This document shows positions 1 through 11,171 of a DNA stretch of 64,000 bases, piece after piece. The notes beneath the pieces are model-generated. The model was not told the origin of the DNA and did not search any database. It was given only the letters and a program-made list of their open reading frames with translations. This DNA is from Epithemia pelagica (taxonomy: Eukaryota; Bacillariophyta; Bacillariophyceae; Surirellales; Surirellaceae): the NCBI GenBank assembly GCA_946965045.2, contig OX337239.1, forward strand, positions 2,875,268 through 2,939,267, in the 5' to 3' direction. A program made the translations under genes and the position numbers. Every line of letters begins with the position of its first letter. The first letter of the stretch is position 1.

Positions 1-3000
1 TCCATGGCTATTGTACCCCCGAGGTCTCTACCAAAATTTGGAGCTTGTCCATGAAATTTGGTTACAACGACAACGCCATGGGGGTATGGTCGATTGCAAG
101 TCCTTTTACCGCCAAATCACAAGTTCAGAGCCTATATCATCCATGACTATGGTCCCCCCGAGGTCTCTACCGAAATTGGGAGCGTTTGGAGCTATGGAGA
201 AGTGTCTTTGGTTCTTGTCTATGAAATTTGGTGACAATGACAACGCCATGGGTTATGGTCGATTGCAAGTCCTTCTACCACCAAACCACAAGTTCAGAGC
301 CTATAGCATCCATGGCTATGGTCCCCCCAAGGTCTCTACCGAAATTCGGAGCTTTTGGAGCTATTGAAAAATGTCTTTGGTTCTTGTCCATGATATTTGG
401 TGACAACGACAACGCCATGGGGGTATGGTCAATTGCAAGTTCTTCTACCGCCAAGTCACAAGTTCAGAGCCTATGCATCCATGGCTATGGTCTCCCCGGG
501 GTCTCTACCCAAAATTGGAGCTTTTGGAGAAATGGAAAAGTGTCTTTGGTCTATATCCATGAAATTTGGTGACAACCACAACGCCATGGGGGTATGGTCG
601 ATTGCAAGTCCTTCTACCGTCCAACCACAAGTTCAGAGCTTATATCATCCATGGCTATGGTACCCCCGAGGTCGCTACCGAAAGTTGGAGCTTTTGGAGC
701 TATGGAAAAGTGTCTTTGGTCCATATCCATGAAATTTGGTGACGACAACGGCATGGGGTTATCGTCGATTGCAAGTCTATATCATCCATGGCTATGGTCC
801 CCCCAAGGTCCATACCCAAAATTGGAGCTTTTGGAGCTATGAAAAAGTGTCGTTGGTCCATGTCCATGAAATTTGGTGACAACGACAACGCTATGGGGGT
901 ATCGTCGATTGCAAGTCCTCCTACCGCCAAACCACAAGTTCAGAGCCTATATCATCCATGGCTATGGTCCCCCCGAGGTCTCTACCAATATTTGGAGCTT
1001 TTGGAGCTATGGAAAAGTGTCTTTGGTGTATCTCCATGAAATTTGATGACAATGACAACGCCATGGGGGTATGGTCGATTGCAAGTCCTTCTACCGCCCA
1101 ACCACAAGCTCAGAGCCTACATCATCCATGGCTATGGTCCCCCCAAGGTCTCTATCGAACTTTGGAGCTTTTGGAGCTATGGAAAAGTGTCTTTGGTCTT
1201 TGTCCATGAAATTTGGTGACAACGACAACGCCATGGGGGTATGGTCGATTGCAAGTCCTTCTACCGCCAAATCACAAGTTCAGAGCCTATATCATCCATG
1301 GCTATGGTCCCCCCAATGTCTCTATCGAAATTGTGAGCTTTTGGAGCTATGGAAAAGTGTCTTTGGTCCATATCCATGAAACTTGGTGACAACGACAACG
1401 CCATAGGGGTATGGTCAATTGCAAGTCCTTCTACCGCCAAATCACAAGTTCAGAGTCTATATCATCAATGGCTTTGGTCCCCCCGTGGTCTCTATCGAAA
1501 GTTGGAGCTTTTGGAGCTATGGAAAAGTGTCTTTGGTCTTTGTCCATGAAATTTGGTGACAACGACAACGCCATGGGGGTATGGTCGATTGCAATCCTTC
1601 TACCGCCAAATCACAAGTTCAGAGCCTACATCATCCATGGCTATGTTCCCCCAAGGTCTCTATCGAACTTTGGAGCTTTTGGAGCTATGGAAAAGTGTCT
1701 TTGGTCTTTGTCCATGAAATTTGGTGACAACGACAACGCCATGGGGGTATGGTCGATTGCAAGTTCTTCTACTGCCGAACCACAAGTTCAGAGCCTATAT
1801 CATCCATGGGTATGGTCCCCCCAAGGTCGCTATCGAACTTTGGAGCTTTTGGAGCTATGGAAAAGTGTCTTTGGTCCATATCCATGAAATTTGGTGACAA
1901 CGACAACGCCATAGGGGTATCGTCGATTGCAAGTCCTTCTACCGTCAAACCACAAGTTCAGAGCCTATAGCATCCATGGCAATTGTACCCCCGAGGTCTC
2001 TACCGAAATTTGGAGCGTTTGTAGCTATGGAAAAATGTCTTTGGTCCATATCCATGAAATTTGGTGACAACGACAACGCCATGGGGGTATCGTCGAATGC
2101 AAGTCCTTCTACCGCCAAAACACAAGTTCAGAGCCTATAGCATCCATGGCTATGGTCCCCCCGAGGTCTCTACCGAAATTTGGAGCGTTTGGAGCTATGG
2201 AAAAGTGTCTTTGGTCCATATCCATGAAATTTGGTGACAACTACAACGCCATGGGGGTATCGTCGATTGCAAGTCTATATCATCCATGGCTATGGTCCCC
2301 CCGAGGTCAGTACCCAAAATTGGAGCTTTTGGAGCTATGGAAAAGTGTCTTTGGTCTATATCCATGAAATTTGGTGACAACGAAAACGCCATGGGGGTAT
2401 CGTCGATTGCAAGTCCTTCTACCGTCCAACCACAAGTTCAGAGCCTATATCATCCATGGCTATGGTCCCCCCGAGGTCTCTACCGAAATTGGGAGCTTTT
2501 GAAGCTATGGAAAAGTGTCTTTGGTCCATATCCATGAAACTTGGTGACAACGACAACGCCATGGGGGTATAATCAATTGCAAGTCCTTCTACCGCCAAAT
2601 CACAAGTTCAGAGCCTATATCATCCATGGCTATGGTCCCCCCGAGGTCCCTACCGAAAGTTGGAGCTTTTGGTTCTATAGCAAAGTGTCTTTGGTCCATA
2701 TCCATGAAATTTGGTGACAACGACAACGCCATAGGGGTATGGTTGATTGCAAGTTCTTCTACCGCCAAACCACAAGTTCAGAGCCTATATCATCCATGGC
2801 TATGGTCCCCCCAAGGTCTCTATCGAACTTTGGAGCTTTTGGAGCTATGGAAAAGTGTCTTTGGTGTATGTCCATGAAATTTTGTGACAACGACAACGCC
2901 ATAGGGGTATGGTCGATTGCAAGTTCTTCTACTGCCGAACCACAAGTTCAGAGCCTATATCATCCATGGGTATGGTCCCCCCAAGGTCGCTATCGAACTT

Positions 3001-3960
3001 TGGAGCTTTTGGAGCTATGGAAAAGTGTCTTTGGTCCATATCCATGAAATTTGGTGACAACGACAACGCCATAGGGGTATCGTCGATTGCAAGTCCTTCT
3101 TCCGTCAAACCACAAGTTCAGAGCCTATAGCATCCATGGCAATTGTACCCCCGAGGTCTCTACCGAAATTTGGAGCGTTTGTAGCTATGGAAAAATGTCT
3201 TTGGTCCATATCCATGAAATTTGGTGACAACGACAACGCCATGGGGGTATCGTCGAATGCAAGTCCTTCTACCGCCAAAACACAAGTTCAGAGCCTATAG
3301 CATCCATGGCTATGGTCCCCCCGAGGTCTCTACCGAAATTTGGAGCGTTTGGAGCTATGGAAAAGTGTCTTTGGTCCATATCCATGAAATTTGGTGACAA
3401 CTACAACGCCATGGGGGTATCGTCGATTGCAAGTCTATATCATCCATGGCTATGGTCCCCCCGAGGTCAGTACCCAAAATTGGAGCTTTTGGAGCTATGG
3501 AAAAGTGTCTTTGGTCTATATCCATGAAATTTGGTGACAACGAAAACGCCATGGGGGTATCGTCGATTGCAAGTCCTTCTACCGCCAAATCACAAGTTCA
3601 GAGCCTATATCATCCATGGCTATGGTCCCCCCGAGGTCTATACCGAAATTTGGAGCGTTTGGAGCTATGGAAAAGTGTCTTTGGTGTATGTCCATGAAAT
3701 TTGGTGACAACGACAACTCCATAGGGGTATGGTCGATGGCAAGTCCTTCTACTGCCAAATCACTAGTTGAGAGCCTATATCATCCATGGCTATTGTACCC
3801 CCGAGGTCTCTACCAAAAGTTGGAGCTTTTGGAGTTATGGAAAAGTGTCTTTGGTCCATGTCCATGAAATTTGGTGACAACGACAACGCCATAGGGGTAT
3901 GGTCGATTGCAAGTCCTACTACTGCCAAACCACAAGTTCAGAGCCTATATCATCCATGGC
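1..3960. repeat. Satellite array, ~170-bp monomer, cut by left window edge
   Basis: Head-to-tail copies of a monomer recur every 170 bp. For example, the landmark around 'catccatggctatggtc' recurs near 955, 1125 and 1295. Some units are shortened to about 138-140 bp (648 to 786, 2146 to 2286) by loss of the same internal block after 'gtcgattgcaagt'. About 23-24 units are visible. The array stops at 3960, where a run of eight T follows. Because 170 is 3n+2, each unit shifts frame and overlapping ~83-codon open frames arise throughout. These are by-products of the repeat with no recognisable protein domain. The array is probably a true tandem satellite or minisatellite, and its full length is unknown. 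Confidence 0.97.
1744..3584. repeat. Higher-order duplication inside the satellite (1160-bp shift)
   Basis: The block about 1744-2424 is repeated almost perfectly at 2904-3584, offset by exactly 1160 bp. That equals six full monomers plus one short unit. I saw one internal substitution ('accgtc' against 'tccgtc' near 1941/3101) and one near the left edge (atgggg/ataggg). Neighbouring monomers outside the block differ much more. This is recent amplification by unequal exchange, forming a young higher-order repeat. Confidence 0.9.
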
Positions 3961-4526
3961 TTTTTTTTATGAACGACGCAACTACAAAGACAAAATTAGG
4001 AACTGTTTGTAACCATTGGGCTAGTACAGTATTAGTTCTCATCCTCCGAAGATGACTTTCCTCATCGCGTTCGGCCTTGTTATTCTTTGCCGAAATGTCG
4101 TCCATTGGAGCTCCACTGTTTTGAAATCCAATAAATTTGCCATTTGGGCCAGGTTAAAGTTTATGGATCATCAATTCAATACAACTCGGGATACGAACCC
4201 TGTTCCAATGACCAAGCGATACAAGAAATGACAGTCTCTTATGTCTCTTATGGATTGCAAAACGGATCAGAACAAATGACATTCTAGCGTCACCAATCCA
4301 TATGCAAAATCAAAACGAAAATCAGTGCCGGTGGTATCAAATTGAAATGACATAATGATGTTCGGTGCGGGTTCCAAAATAAGAAGATTGATTTTTAAGA
4401 TCGTAAAATCCCAATCGTATCCGATTCTCCCCCAGTCAAAGGCATGGGTAGATCGTTTAGAGAAGATTTACACGAAGAAGTGATCAAGTGCACAGAGTTT
4501 GGTTTAGGAACATCCATGTGCCTTGA
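3961..4526. other. Unique sequence between satellite and Cys-rich relic
   Basis: I see no gene, RNA or repeat here. It begins with a T8 run directly after the last satellite monomer. Open frames are short and lack recognisable motifs. Confidence 0.5.
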
Positions 4527-4766
4527 GTAAATACAGTACCAATTGAGAATACAGATGATTGTTGGCTTCAGTTTGGAACAAACGTAAACTGTATGGAGAA
4601 GTGTTATGGCTGTGCAATTCCATTTGGGGGCTGTGATAATCACTGTGATGAAAACAAATGCAGAGAACCGTTGTATACATACTGTCTGATCAATAAAGAT
4701 GTTGCTACAATCACCGAAATGAACTTGCCTCTCGTTTGTAAGTGCTGCCTGCCACCACTGTCTTGA
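4527..4766 (+). pseudogene. Relic of a cysteine-rich (zinc-binding-like) protein, family A
   Basis: An 80-codon open stretch lies between a TGA at 4524 and a TGA at 4764 and has no start codon of its own. It contains clustered cysteines: C-x3-C-x2-C ('CMEKCYGC'), two further Cys about 8 and 12 residues on, and a closing C-x-C-C in 'LVCKCCLPP'. The order 'FGT..C...CYGC......C......C' followed by 'VCK.CL.P' matches the proteins at 25501-26478 and 26579-27553. I therefore read it as a third, decayed copy of that family. Function is unknown; the cysteine spacing suggests structural zinc. It lies on the same strand as the two downstream copies and on the other side of the DNA transposon. Confidence 0.6.
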
Positions 4767-4837
4767 TAAAAGCCATGTCCACCTCTCCAGTTATGATGGT
4801 GTTGTCGATCAGGACTCCAGTACCTTCCTTGTTAGGA

Positions 4838-4995
4838 TTAAGACAACCACGACCTTTACCATGGTTTCGTGGACCCCAATATCCGTGTCTTCCATTGACA
4901 TTTGATGAATAAGGTATTAAGACGACCACGACCTTTACCATGGTTTCGTGGACCCCAATATCCGTGTCTTCCATTCACATTTGATGAATAAGGTC
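4838..4995. repeat. Two direct repeats of 79 bp
   Basis: Units 4838-4916 and 4917-4995 are nearly identical (for example 'gtggaccccaatatccgtg' in both) and differ at three or so positions. No function is evident. Minus-strand frames through them are short. Confidence 0.9.
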
Positions 4996-5545
4996 CATTC
5001 ACATTCGAGAATTGTCAAAGAACCATAGCGCTATTTTGTGATACATGCGATGGATCAACAGGTTGGGATTGGGGTGATCCAACAGGTACTCCATCAGTAG
5101 TAGGTTCAACAACTCGAGAAATGGCAGTATTCGTATCACATTCCTCAATATGTCCCGATGCAGGAGTGTGTTCATCAACAAATTTTGTGTCAAAAGACGA
5201 ACCTCAGAAGTTGGTGATTGCTCATTGTCATGAGCATGGGGGGTTGAATTTTTTCACTCTTGTATCCATCTAAGGGCGTCATTACGCGCCCTCAAAACGC
5301 ACCCCCCAAATGTGGCCTTGCCACACGCCTTTTTGGGGTTTCCATGTTTTTTATACGGATTCGCCTATTTCCGCGTGCCCCGCCCCTACATATGTGCATG
5401 CAAAACCACACGAGGGCGCGTGAGCACACATATCAATGTGCCATCCATGCACCCCGCCTCTCCCTATCGACCCACCAGTACCCAATGCCAAGTACCAAGA
5501 ATATTGGAACAAGCCACCATTACCACCAACTACAGGCACCAAGCA
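4996..5545. other. Non-coding or decayed sequence up to the assembly gap
   Basis: On the minus strand about 5020-5205 there is a stop-free stretch of roughly 62 codons with coding-like composition, but it has no start and no recognisable domain. Around 5270-5288 a small GGGCG/CGCCC inverted repeat is visible. Nothing else can be supported. Confidence 0.4.
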
Positions 5546-5745
5546 NNNNNNNNNNNNNNNNNNNNNNNNNNNNNNNNNNNNNNNNNNNNNNNNNNNNNNN
5601 NNNNNNNNNNNNNNNNNNNNNNNNNNNNNNNNNNNNNNNNNNNNNNNNNNNNNNNNNNNNNNNNNNNNNNNNNNNNNNNNNNNNNNNNNNNNNNNNNNNN
5701 NNNNNNNNNNNNNNNNNNNNNNNNNNNNNNNNNNNNNNNNNNNNN
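5546..5745. other. Assembly gap of 200 N
   Basis: Exactly 200 N bases, a conventional scaffold gap size, so the true distance is probably unknown. Open frames reported across it are meaningless. Confidence 0.99.
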
Positions 5746-5809
5746 AAAACCAGCGCAAAGCACATCAATGACTCTCACACGCTCCAAACCACCAACGGAA
5801 CCAATTCAA

Positions 5810-7038
5810 CTAAACTAAAGATTCTATTGAATAGAGACGGCGTCTTCGCCGAGGCTGCTGCTCCGGTTCCTCCTGTTCCCTCTCATGAAGCCCCATCCTT
5901 GTCTGGTGCTGCAGTGCTAGATACTCCATGAAGGCATCCTGTCGAGCTTCTCGATCAGCCGTCACCATCTCTTGCAAATCTTCAAGACGATCAAGACCGT
6001 CTTTATTCATACCACGGCTCTTTTTATTTTGACAACTGGAATACCTGTATCTTTCCACCTCAGATGTATCAATTGCTTCATTGATCTGGTTGTCTTGACA
6101 CCAGGCAGGGTCTTTCTCATATAGCAGTTGTTTGAATGCTTGCCTTCCTTTCAAAGTCCACGCATCCCATGAATCTTCAAGCACTAGGAGGATAAAGGCT
6201 TCATCACTTGTAGTAAACTGACTCATTGCTTTTTTCCGTATTTCTTTCGTTTCTTCTGGAGACCTATCTGAAACATCTGGATTGATGATATCTCTCACCA
6301 TATCATCCCCATAAACAGAAACTCCGAACACTTCAAACATGAAAACATAGGCATCATTTTGACCATTGACTCCTCTGAACTGTAATATATCTTCAAGAGA
6401 AGGCATTGGACCAAGGTTTTCATCATCGACTAACAGCATAGGAAATCTATGCAGAACAATCCCATCACCATGAGTTTTCCATAGATTCAACAAAAAGTGT
6501 TCTACAACAGAAGAAATGATATATGGTTCCTTTGTTAGAGTCAAATATTCCACAACAACAGCCACAAACGAAGTGTCAACTTCGTCAGAAACCTGTTTCT
6601 TAAGGATTGGAGAGCATTGGATCTCTTTCTCCTAAAGTCCACTCCCAAATGAGGCGAATACCTTACCCACCAGTCTTCTTTTTGCTGGTCACTCGTGTAG
6701 TTCTCCCGCTCAAAATATGCCTTGAAGTACTCTTTCCCAACTTTCCATAGCCCGGCTTCCTCACCCTGCTCAACAGTGATGACACAATCATCATGGACCG
6801 AGAAATATTTCACATACCTCCAACCAACTTCCGACACAAAATTTTTGAACTCCGCCGTTTGACAAGGTTTCGGCAGTTCCTTCTTCTTCTTCTTTTCTTT
6901 CTTCTTCGTAGTACAACTCTTGATAGCATTGGCACCAGAGCTCTGACCCCCATTGGTAACCCCAGAGATTTGATCACTCTTACCACTACCAGAGATAGAT
7001 GATGACACCATCGAACTACTACCGCCTCCTGCCTCCAT
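5810..7038 (-). pseudogene. Unknown protein, broken by one frameshift
   Basis: Two minus-strand frames abut. The first starts at ATG 7038, opens with a Gly/Ser-rich segment, and has a lysine-rich tract ('KKKEKKKKKELPKP'). It continues with a compact W/F/Y-rich domain ('EVGWRYVKYF', 'WWVRYSPHLG') and runs out near 6541. The second continues in another frame from about 6590 to 5810. It has acidic and helical segments and an Arg-rich tail ('QQPRRRRRLYS'). One-base displacement near 6560-6590 joins them, so this was probably a single protein of about 405 residues. I do not recognise the family. The composition resembles anonymous transposon-associated proteins in diatom genomes, but that is only an impression. 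An unrecognised intron is an alternative to a frameshift. Confidence 0.55.
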
Positions 7039-7167
7039 GGCTATAGCAGACAAGGACGACCAAGAAAGATCAGAAAGTGAGGAAATATCATCAAAACCTA
7101 TCCCACATCAACCCAGATTAGAGTTCCACTCCACTTGGTCTCCGAAAGAAAATCAACAAACATTCAC

Positions 7168-8030
7168 TTACAAACACGTGCAGCAACTGGAGGTACATTG
7201 GAAAAAAAAACCACCGCTTCCACCGGCAGTAACAGCAGCCGCGGCTACCTCCATAATACCTTCTGCCTCTGGTCCCGACATTACATTCAGTCCATAATCA
7301 TTATGATTGCCATCCTGCATTGTCTGTTGTTGGAGCTGTTGAATATTACCAGGTGGGGGTATCATTGGAGCATGTGGATACGTGCCAACAGCCATTAGAG
7401 GATATTGCTGCTGCGTAACATAGCCATTTGTTTACTGTGGGAAATGATTTTGTTGTTGAGGAACAGGAGGTTGCTGGGAAGTGAAATGGGGGTTCATCTA
7501 CTGTTGTTGTTGCTGCGGTACAAAAGAAGAATACGAGTTTGGTTGATGAGGATAAGGATTGGCATTCGGAATCTGTTGATACGGAGGTGACGGAGCAACT
7601 GATACTCCATTAGTATCATAGCAAACTTGATGTTGACCAACAGTCGGATTTGCTTGGTGTGTGATACTGGCTTGATTGTATCCAGAATGATGTGATCCAG
7701 TTGGAGCTTGAGTACATAACCCCAATGTTGTTCCGGTACCATTGGTGCTACTACCAGTTGTTGTAGTACAATTTTGGATGTCAACAGACGAGGACATACC
7801 TCCCTGATCTTGAAACAGTACCTGACTTTTATCACCGGCAGTACTGGAACTCTTCGACCTAATGTCCTCCTCTCTTTGTTAATGCCTCACATCTACTTCA
7901 GCAGCACTCTTGGAGATTTCATCATTGTCTTCGCTTTCTTCGTCGGTGCTTTCTCCAAGTCCTTTTCCACCTGACAATCCTCTAAAAACAGCATTACCCT
8001 TTCGGTGGTTTTCCTTGTCTTGTTCTTAAT
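7168..8030 (-). pseudogene. Gln/Pro/Asn-rich low-complexity protein remnant with several stops
   Basis: One minus-strand frame stays coding-like from about 8030 down to 7168, with stops near 7883, 7498 and 7438. In order it shows a basic/Gly segment with an acidic run ('STDEESEDNDE'), then Ser/Thr-rich sequence, 'PYQQIPNANPYPHQP', a Q5 run, and 'NIQQLQQQTMQ'. It ends in an Ala/Gly-rich segment. Frame conservation across several stops suggests a decayed gene or exon, possibly the 5' part of the gene ending at 5810. No folded domain is recognisable. A good splice-donor-like GTAAGT lies near 7165 on this strand, but splicing from it to the ATG at 7038 does not keep frame. Confidence 0.4.
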
Positions 8031-8040
8031 CTTTTCCATC

Positions 8041-8506
8041 TCTTATTCTATCCTCGGCGGTGGCATTCCTGCTTGTCTTTGTGGCGTTTGCTCGGGGAGG
8101 TTGCACCATAACAGTGTTGGGCCTGTAACAATATGAATGCTTGTTGTGAGAAAACGACGACGACATCGTCAAGAATGCTAGTGGTCAACAACGTCATACG
8201 AAGCGATATCTGGGACACAACCTTCGGTCAGCGAGAGAGATGCTCTTGAAACAATACCATGAAATGAGAACACAATCATGCCAACAATGCCATAACAACT
8301 ATCCAAACCAGTAACAGGTCGTCCAAGCCCCCCCCCCCCCCTCATCTTCAGTTTCAAACGGTGGATGTTTGCCCGCCAAGCACGCCAGCATCCACGTACA
8401 GTTCCACTTACTCATCCACTCCATAGTACACACGCGTCAGTCAAAAATTAAATAACAACCCAAAAGGGCATAAACATATCCACCAACAACCAATGAAAAA
8501 GCGAGC
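8041..8506. other. Intergenic region with a C14 homopolymer
   Basis: A run of 14 C at 8328-8341 is the only conspicuous feature between the divergent minus-strand remnant and the + strand transposase. I see no gene. Homopolymers of this kind are prone to sequencing error. Confidence 0.5.
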
Positions 8507-10388
8507 GTGGCGAGGTGCAAAAAAACCCGATCGCCACCAATCATCACACCCAAGAAATTTGTCATGTACAGTACTCCAAAAAATTTTCATGAGACTTGTC
8601 AAGTGAAAATGGGACGTCCGTGTAAACCAAAATACCTGAGAACTGGTCGTCATGGGGAAAACAATGGCAGCCATATACCAAATTCCATATTCTCCTACCA
8701 CAAGAATTGTAGATACTGTGGTGTATCTTTCCATATCTGTGGTATCGTTCAATATGAGAAAGTGTGTAGTGAGGAGGCGAGAGAAGAGATGAGAAATTCG
8801 AAAGAGAGTCCTCCTCTACTTGATCCTACATCAACGGAGTCGGGTGTTCTTAGTACTTCATCTCTCATGTGTCAAGAAACCAATCTTGCAGAGGAGGATA
8901 GAGAGTCCATCTCGTCACAGAAAAACGACGGCCATGATAATTTCAATGACGACGTCGAAGGACAATCGATTGTCGTTGATCAACAACAACATAGAGAACA
9001 AGAATGTTTCACGAATGAACACCAACATCATGCGAACATTGTTCGTTACTTGTTGTCATCTAACGACGAAGAAACAGACACCGAACAAGATGATGACACC
9101 AATTTGTCAAACGGACAAGAATATTCACCGGATAAAGACCAACAACGGGAAGATACTGATCCTCAAAATAATAGATCCAAGGAAAACCTTGTCCCCAATG
9201 AAAACTCCAAAGAAAATCCTCTTGACTTTCCATTGTACCTCCAAGACAATGGCATCCGGTTCTCCAACGACGACAGGGCCTTATTAAGACTGGCTGTACT
9301 TCTTTGAAACGCAGGATGTCCCAAATTCATGTTTGATGCTATCCTTGCGTGGTTAGAATACACAAAAGAGTGTTGTGGTACTGAATTTTTCAACAAGAAA
9401 CATCCAAGGAGAAAGACATTCATGACAAAATTTGAAAAGAGAGGCTTCAACTTCCCTAAACCAAAAATTGTCACTGTACCAATGGAAATCACAACAAAGA
9501 AGGACATCATTGTTCCAGAAAGTGAGAAATCTGTTGATACAGTGGTATTTGATTTCATACATCAACTCAGGCGTGTCTTACAAGACCCTGAAGCAACCAG
9601 CACAGAGAATACCATATTACACAACGACGATCCGTACCGACCTTATATACCAAATGAGTACCTTGAAAACATCCAAGATGGCCATATTTTCCAACGGACG
9701 GTTCAGAAATACAGGAAAGACAAAGACGCTTTCGTTGTTGGTCTGTTATCATACATGGATAAATGCAGAATGGATAAATGCAGAACCTGTTGTCATGGTA
9801 CCTTCTTTTTTAACCATGTCAGAAATGCGCAAACCAAATCGACAGATCATATTGGGTTTAATCACAGACATGGAACGCAAATCTTCTGCTGCGAAGTATG
9901 TTCATGATAGAGGATCACCATGTCTTAATTACCATGCACAGCTTTCATTAATACATGATGGCCTCTTGAGGATACAGAAGCGTGGTGGCCTGTGGATGCG
10001 GTTACGCATTCATGGCATTAAAAAGGTTGTGAAATTAATACTTCCTGTACTCATGATTAAGGGAGATGCAAAGTCACAAGATAATATTGCCGGGAGATAT
10101 GCGTCACATCACCCAAGTGTAGGCCGGCTTGTCTGGCAATGTGATTGTACTCCTCGGGAAGCCAGATATCCATGGACAAAATGTAACTATCTCTTCAAAG
10201 ATCCCATTCATTTGAAGAGTCTCCGTGCACTGGGACTAGATAAGGAAGGTAATAAAGAAGGTAACTCCTCCCAAGTCAGTTCCGGTCAAGAACAGTCCCC
10301 CACCCACAATACTCCAATACCATCTACTAGACAAGACCAAGGAGAGCCACCAGAACAAGGAGCACATGATCCTTGGAGAGAACCGGTG
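8507..10388 (+). pseudogene. DNA transposase, N-terminal half (CACTA/Plavaka-KDZ-like), split by copia insertion
   Basis: From ATG 8507 the frame begins with a basic N-terminus and a degenerate C-x2-C finger ('NCRYCGVSF...QYEKVC'). A long acidic Gln/Asn/Asp-rich linker follows. After that comes a domain with 'NAGCPKFMFDAILAW', 'DTVVFDFIHQLRRVL' and 'NDDPYRPYIP', the layout of Plavaka/KDZ-type transposases of the CACTA-like superfamily. It is broken three times: an in-frame TGA at 9305, a 15-bp tandem duplication at 9754-9783, and a frameshift near 9785. The core continues in the next frame with 'LPVLMIKGDAKSQDNIAGRY' and a Cys/His segment. It stops at 10388, where a copia LTR begins, and resumes at 22765. 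The family assignment is by motif order only; an anonymous relative of tnp2 transposases is the alternative. Confidence 0.75.
10384..10388. other. Target-site duplication CGGTG, left copy
   Basis: CGGTG at 10384-10388 directly precedes the LTR start TGTTACAATT. The same five bases at 22760-22764 follow the last LTR end AATTCTAACA. Five base pairs is the usual copia duplication length, and it shows that 10389-22759 behaves as one insertion unit. Confidence 0.95.
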
Positions 10389-11171
10389 TGTTACAATTCT
10401 TTCTGAATCGTAGGGACATTGATGCTCGGTAGAGCAGACAATCAGGTAGGTCACCAACCGATACAAGCTTCTCAGGGTCAGAGAAGCAAGCAAGTCGAAG
10501 TCTATCAGAAGGATAGTCGGGACACAAAAGAGGATGTGATAAATGGTGATATTGTTAGATTGTGTGTTGATTACTACGATAGGTCTACGTGAAATGTTCG
10601 GTCCTGCCAAGGGTCATGTGTCATAGGTTCTTGGCGGCAACAGGTTTGGAATAGTTGGAGTCGATTCATGTGATGTATATGACATGTATATGTGGGCGGA
10701 TAACATATACAGGATCAACAGCTCTTGCTTTGGGTTGGCATAGTTGTTTTCATGGCGCGCAGCTTGTTGACAATTTGGAGATTGTGGGAATGGAAATATG
10801 GTCTCGCGTGATCGTGTATCGTGCTTGGGATACTTAGACCGTTGGATCGGATAGATGCCGATAGCGCTCGGATGTCGCTTGGGCGCGCTCGATGATTTCG
10901 GGCGCGTACGCTTAGGGCGTTAGTATAATGTCCGAGCAACGGCCAAATTTATGTCCGTTGTAATACCGCACGACCCAGTTTAGTCTTGAGAGTGAGTTCG
11001 TCAATCTATTCTCACTTTTCATGATTTGCGAAGAAATATAGGTCGAGATAGCGCGAAGCTAGGGAACATAGCTCGAAGCTAGATGGCATGATGCGATAGC
11101 ACGAGGCTATGTGACATGGGGAATCGATGAGATGTAGAATCTAACCACCATAGACGGTGAGAATTCTAACA
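10389..11171 (-). repeat. Copia LTR 1 (3' LTR of element 1)
   Basis: It is 783 bp long, starts TGTTACAATT and ends AATTCTAACA. Positions such as 'accgatacaag' (against 'actaatacaag') and 'gtcgagatagc' (against 'gtcgatatagc') distinguish it from LTR 2 and LTR 3. Overall identity is very high, so the nest is young. On the minus strand the polypurine tract lies immediately upstream at 11172-11182. Confidence 0.95.

Noticed and set aside
11-4055. Numerous 60-158 codon open frames across the left end, on both strands
   Set aside because: They repeat with the satellite period in shifting frames and show no domain, so they are consequences of the tandem array rather than genes.
5260-5931. Open frames spanning the N run
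   Set aside because: They are open only because N cannot encode a stop.
7038-7170. Intron joining the Gln-rich remnant to the 7038 frame
   Set aside because: A GTAAGT donor and a TATAG acceptor exist, but joining them gives an early stop in the downstream frame.
10655-10939. Conserved 60- and 74-codon frames in all three LTRs
   Set aside because: They are conserved because the LTRs are near-identical young copies. They have no domain, and conservation is not independent evidence.
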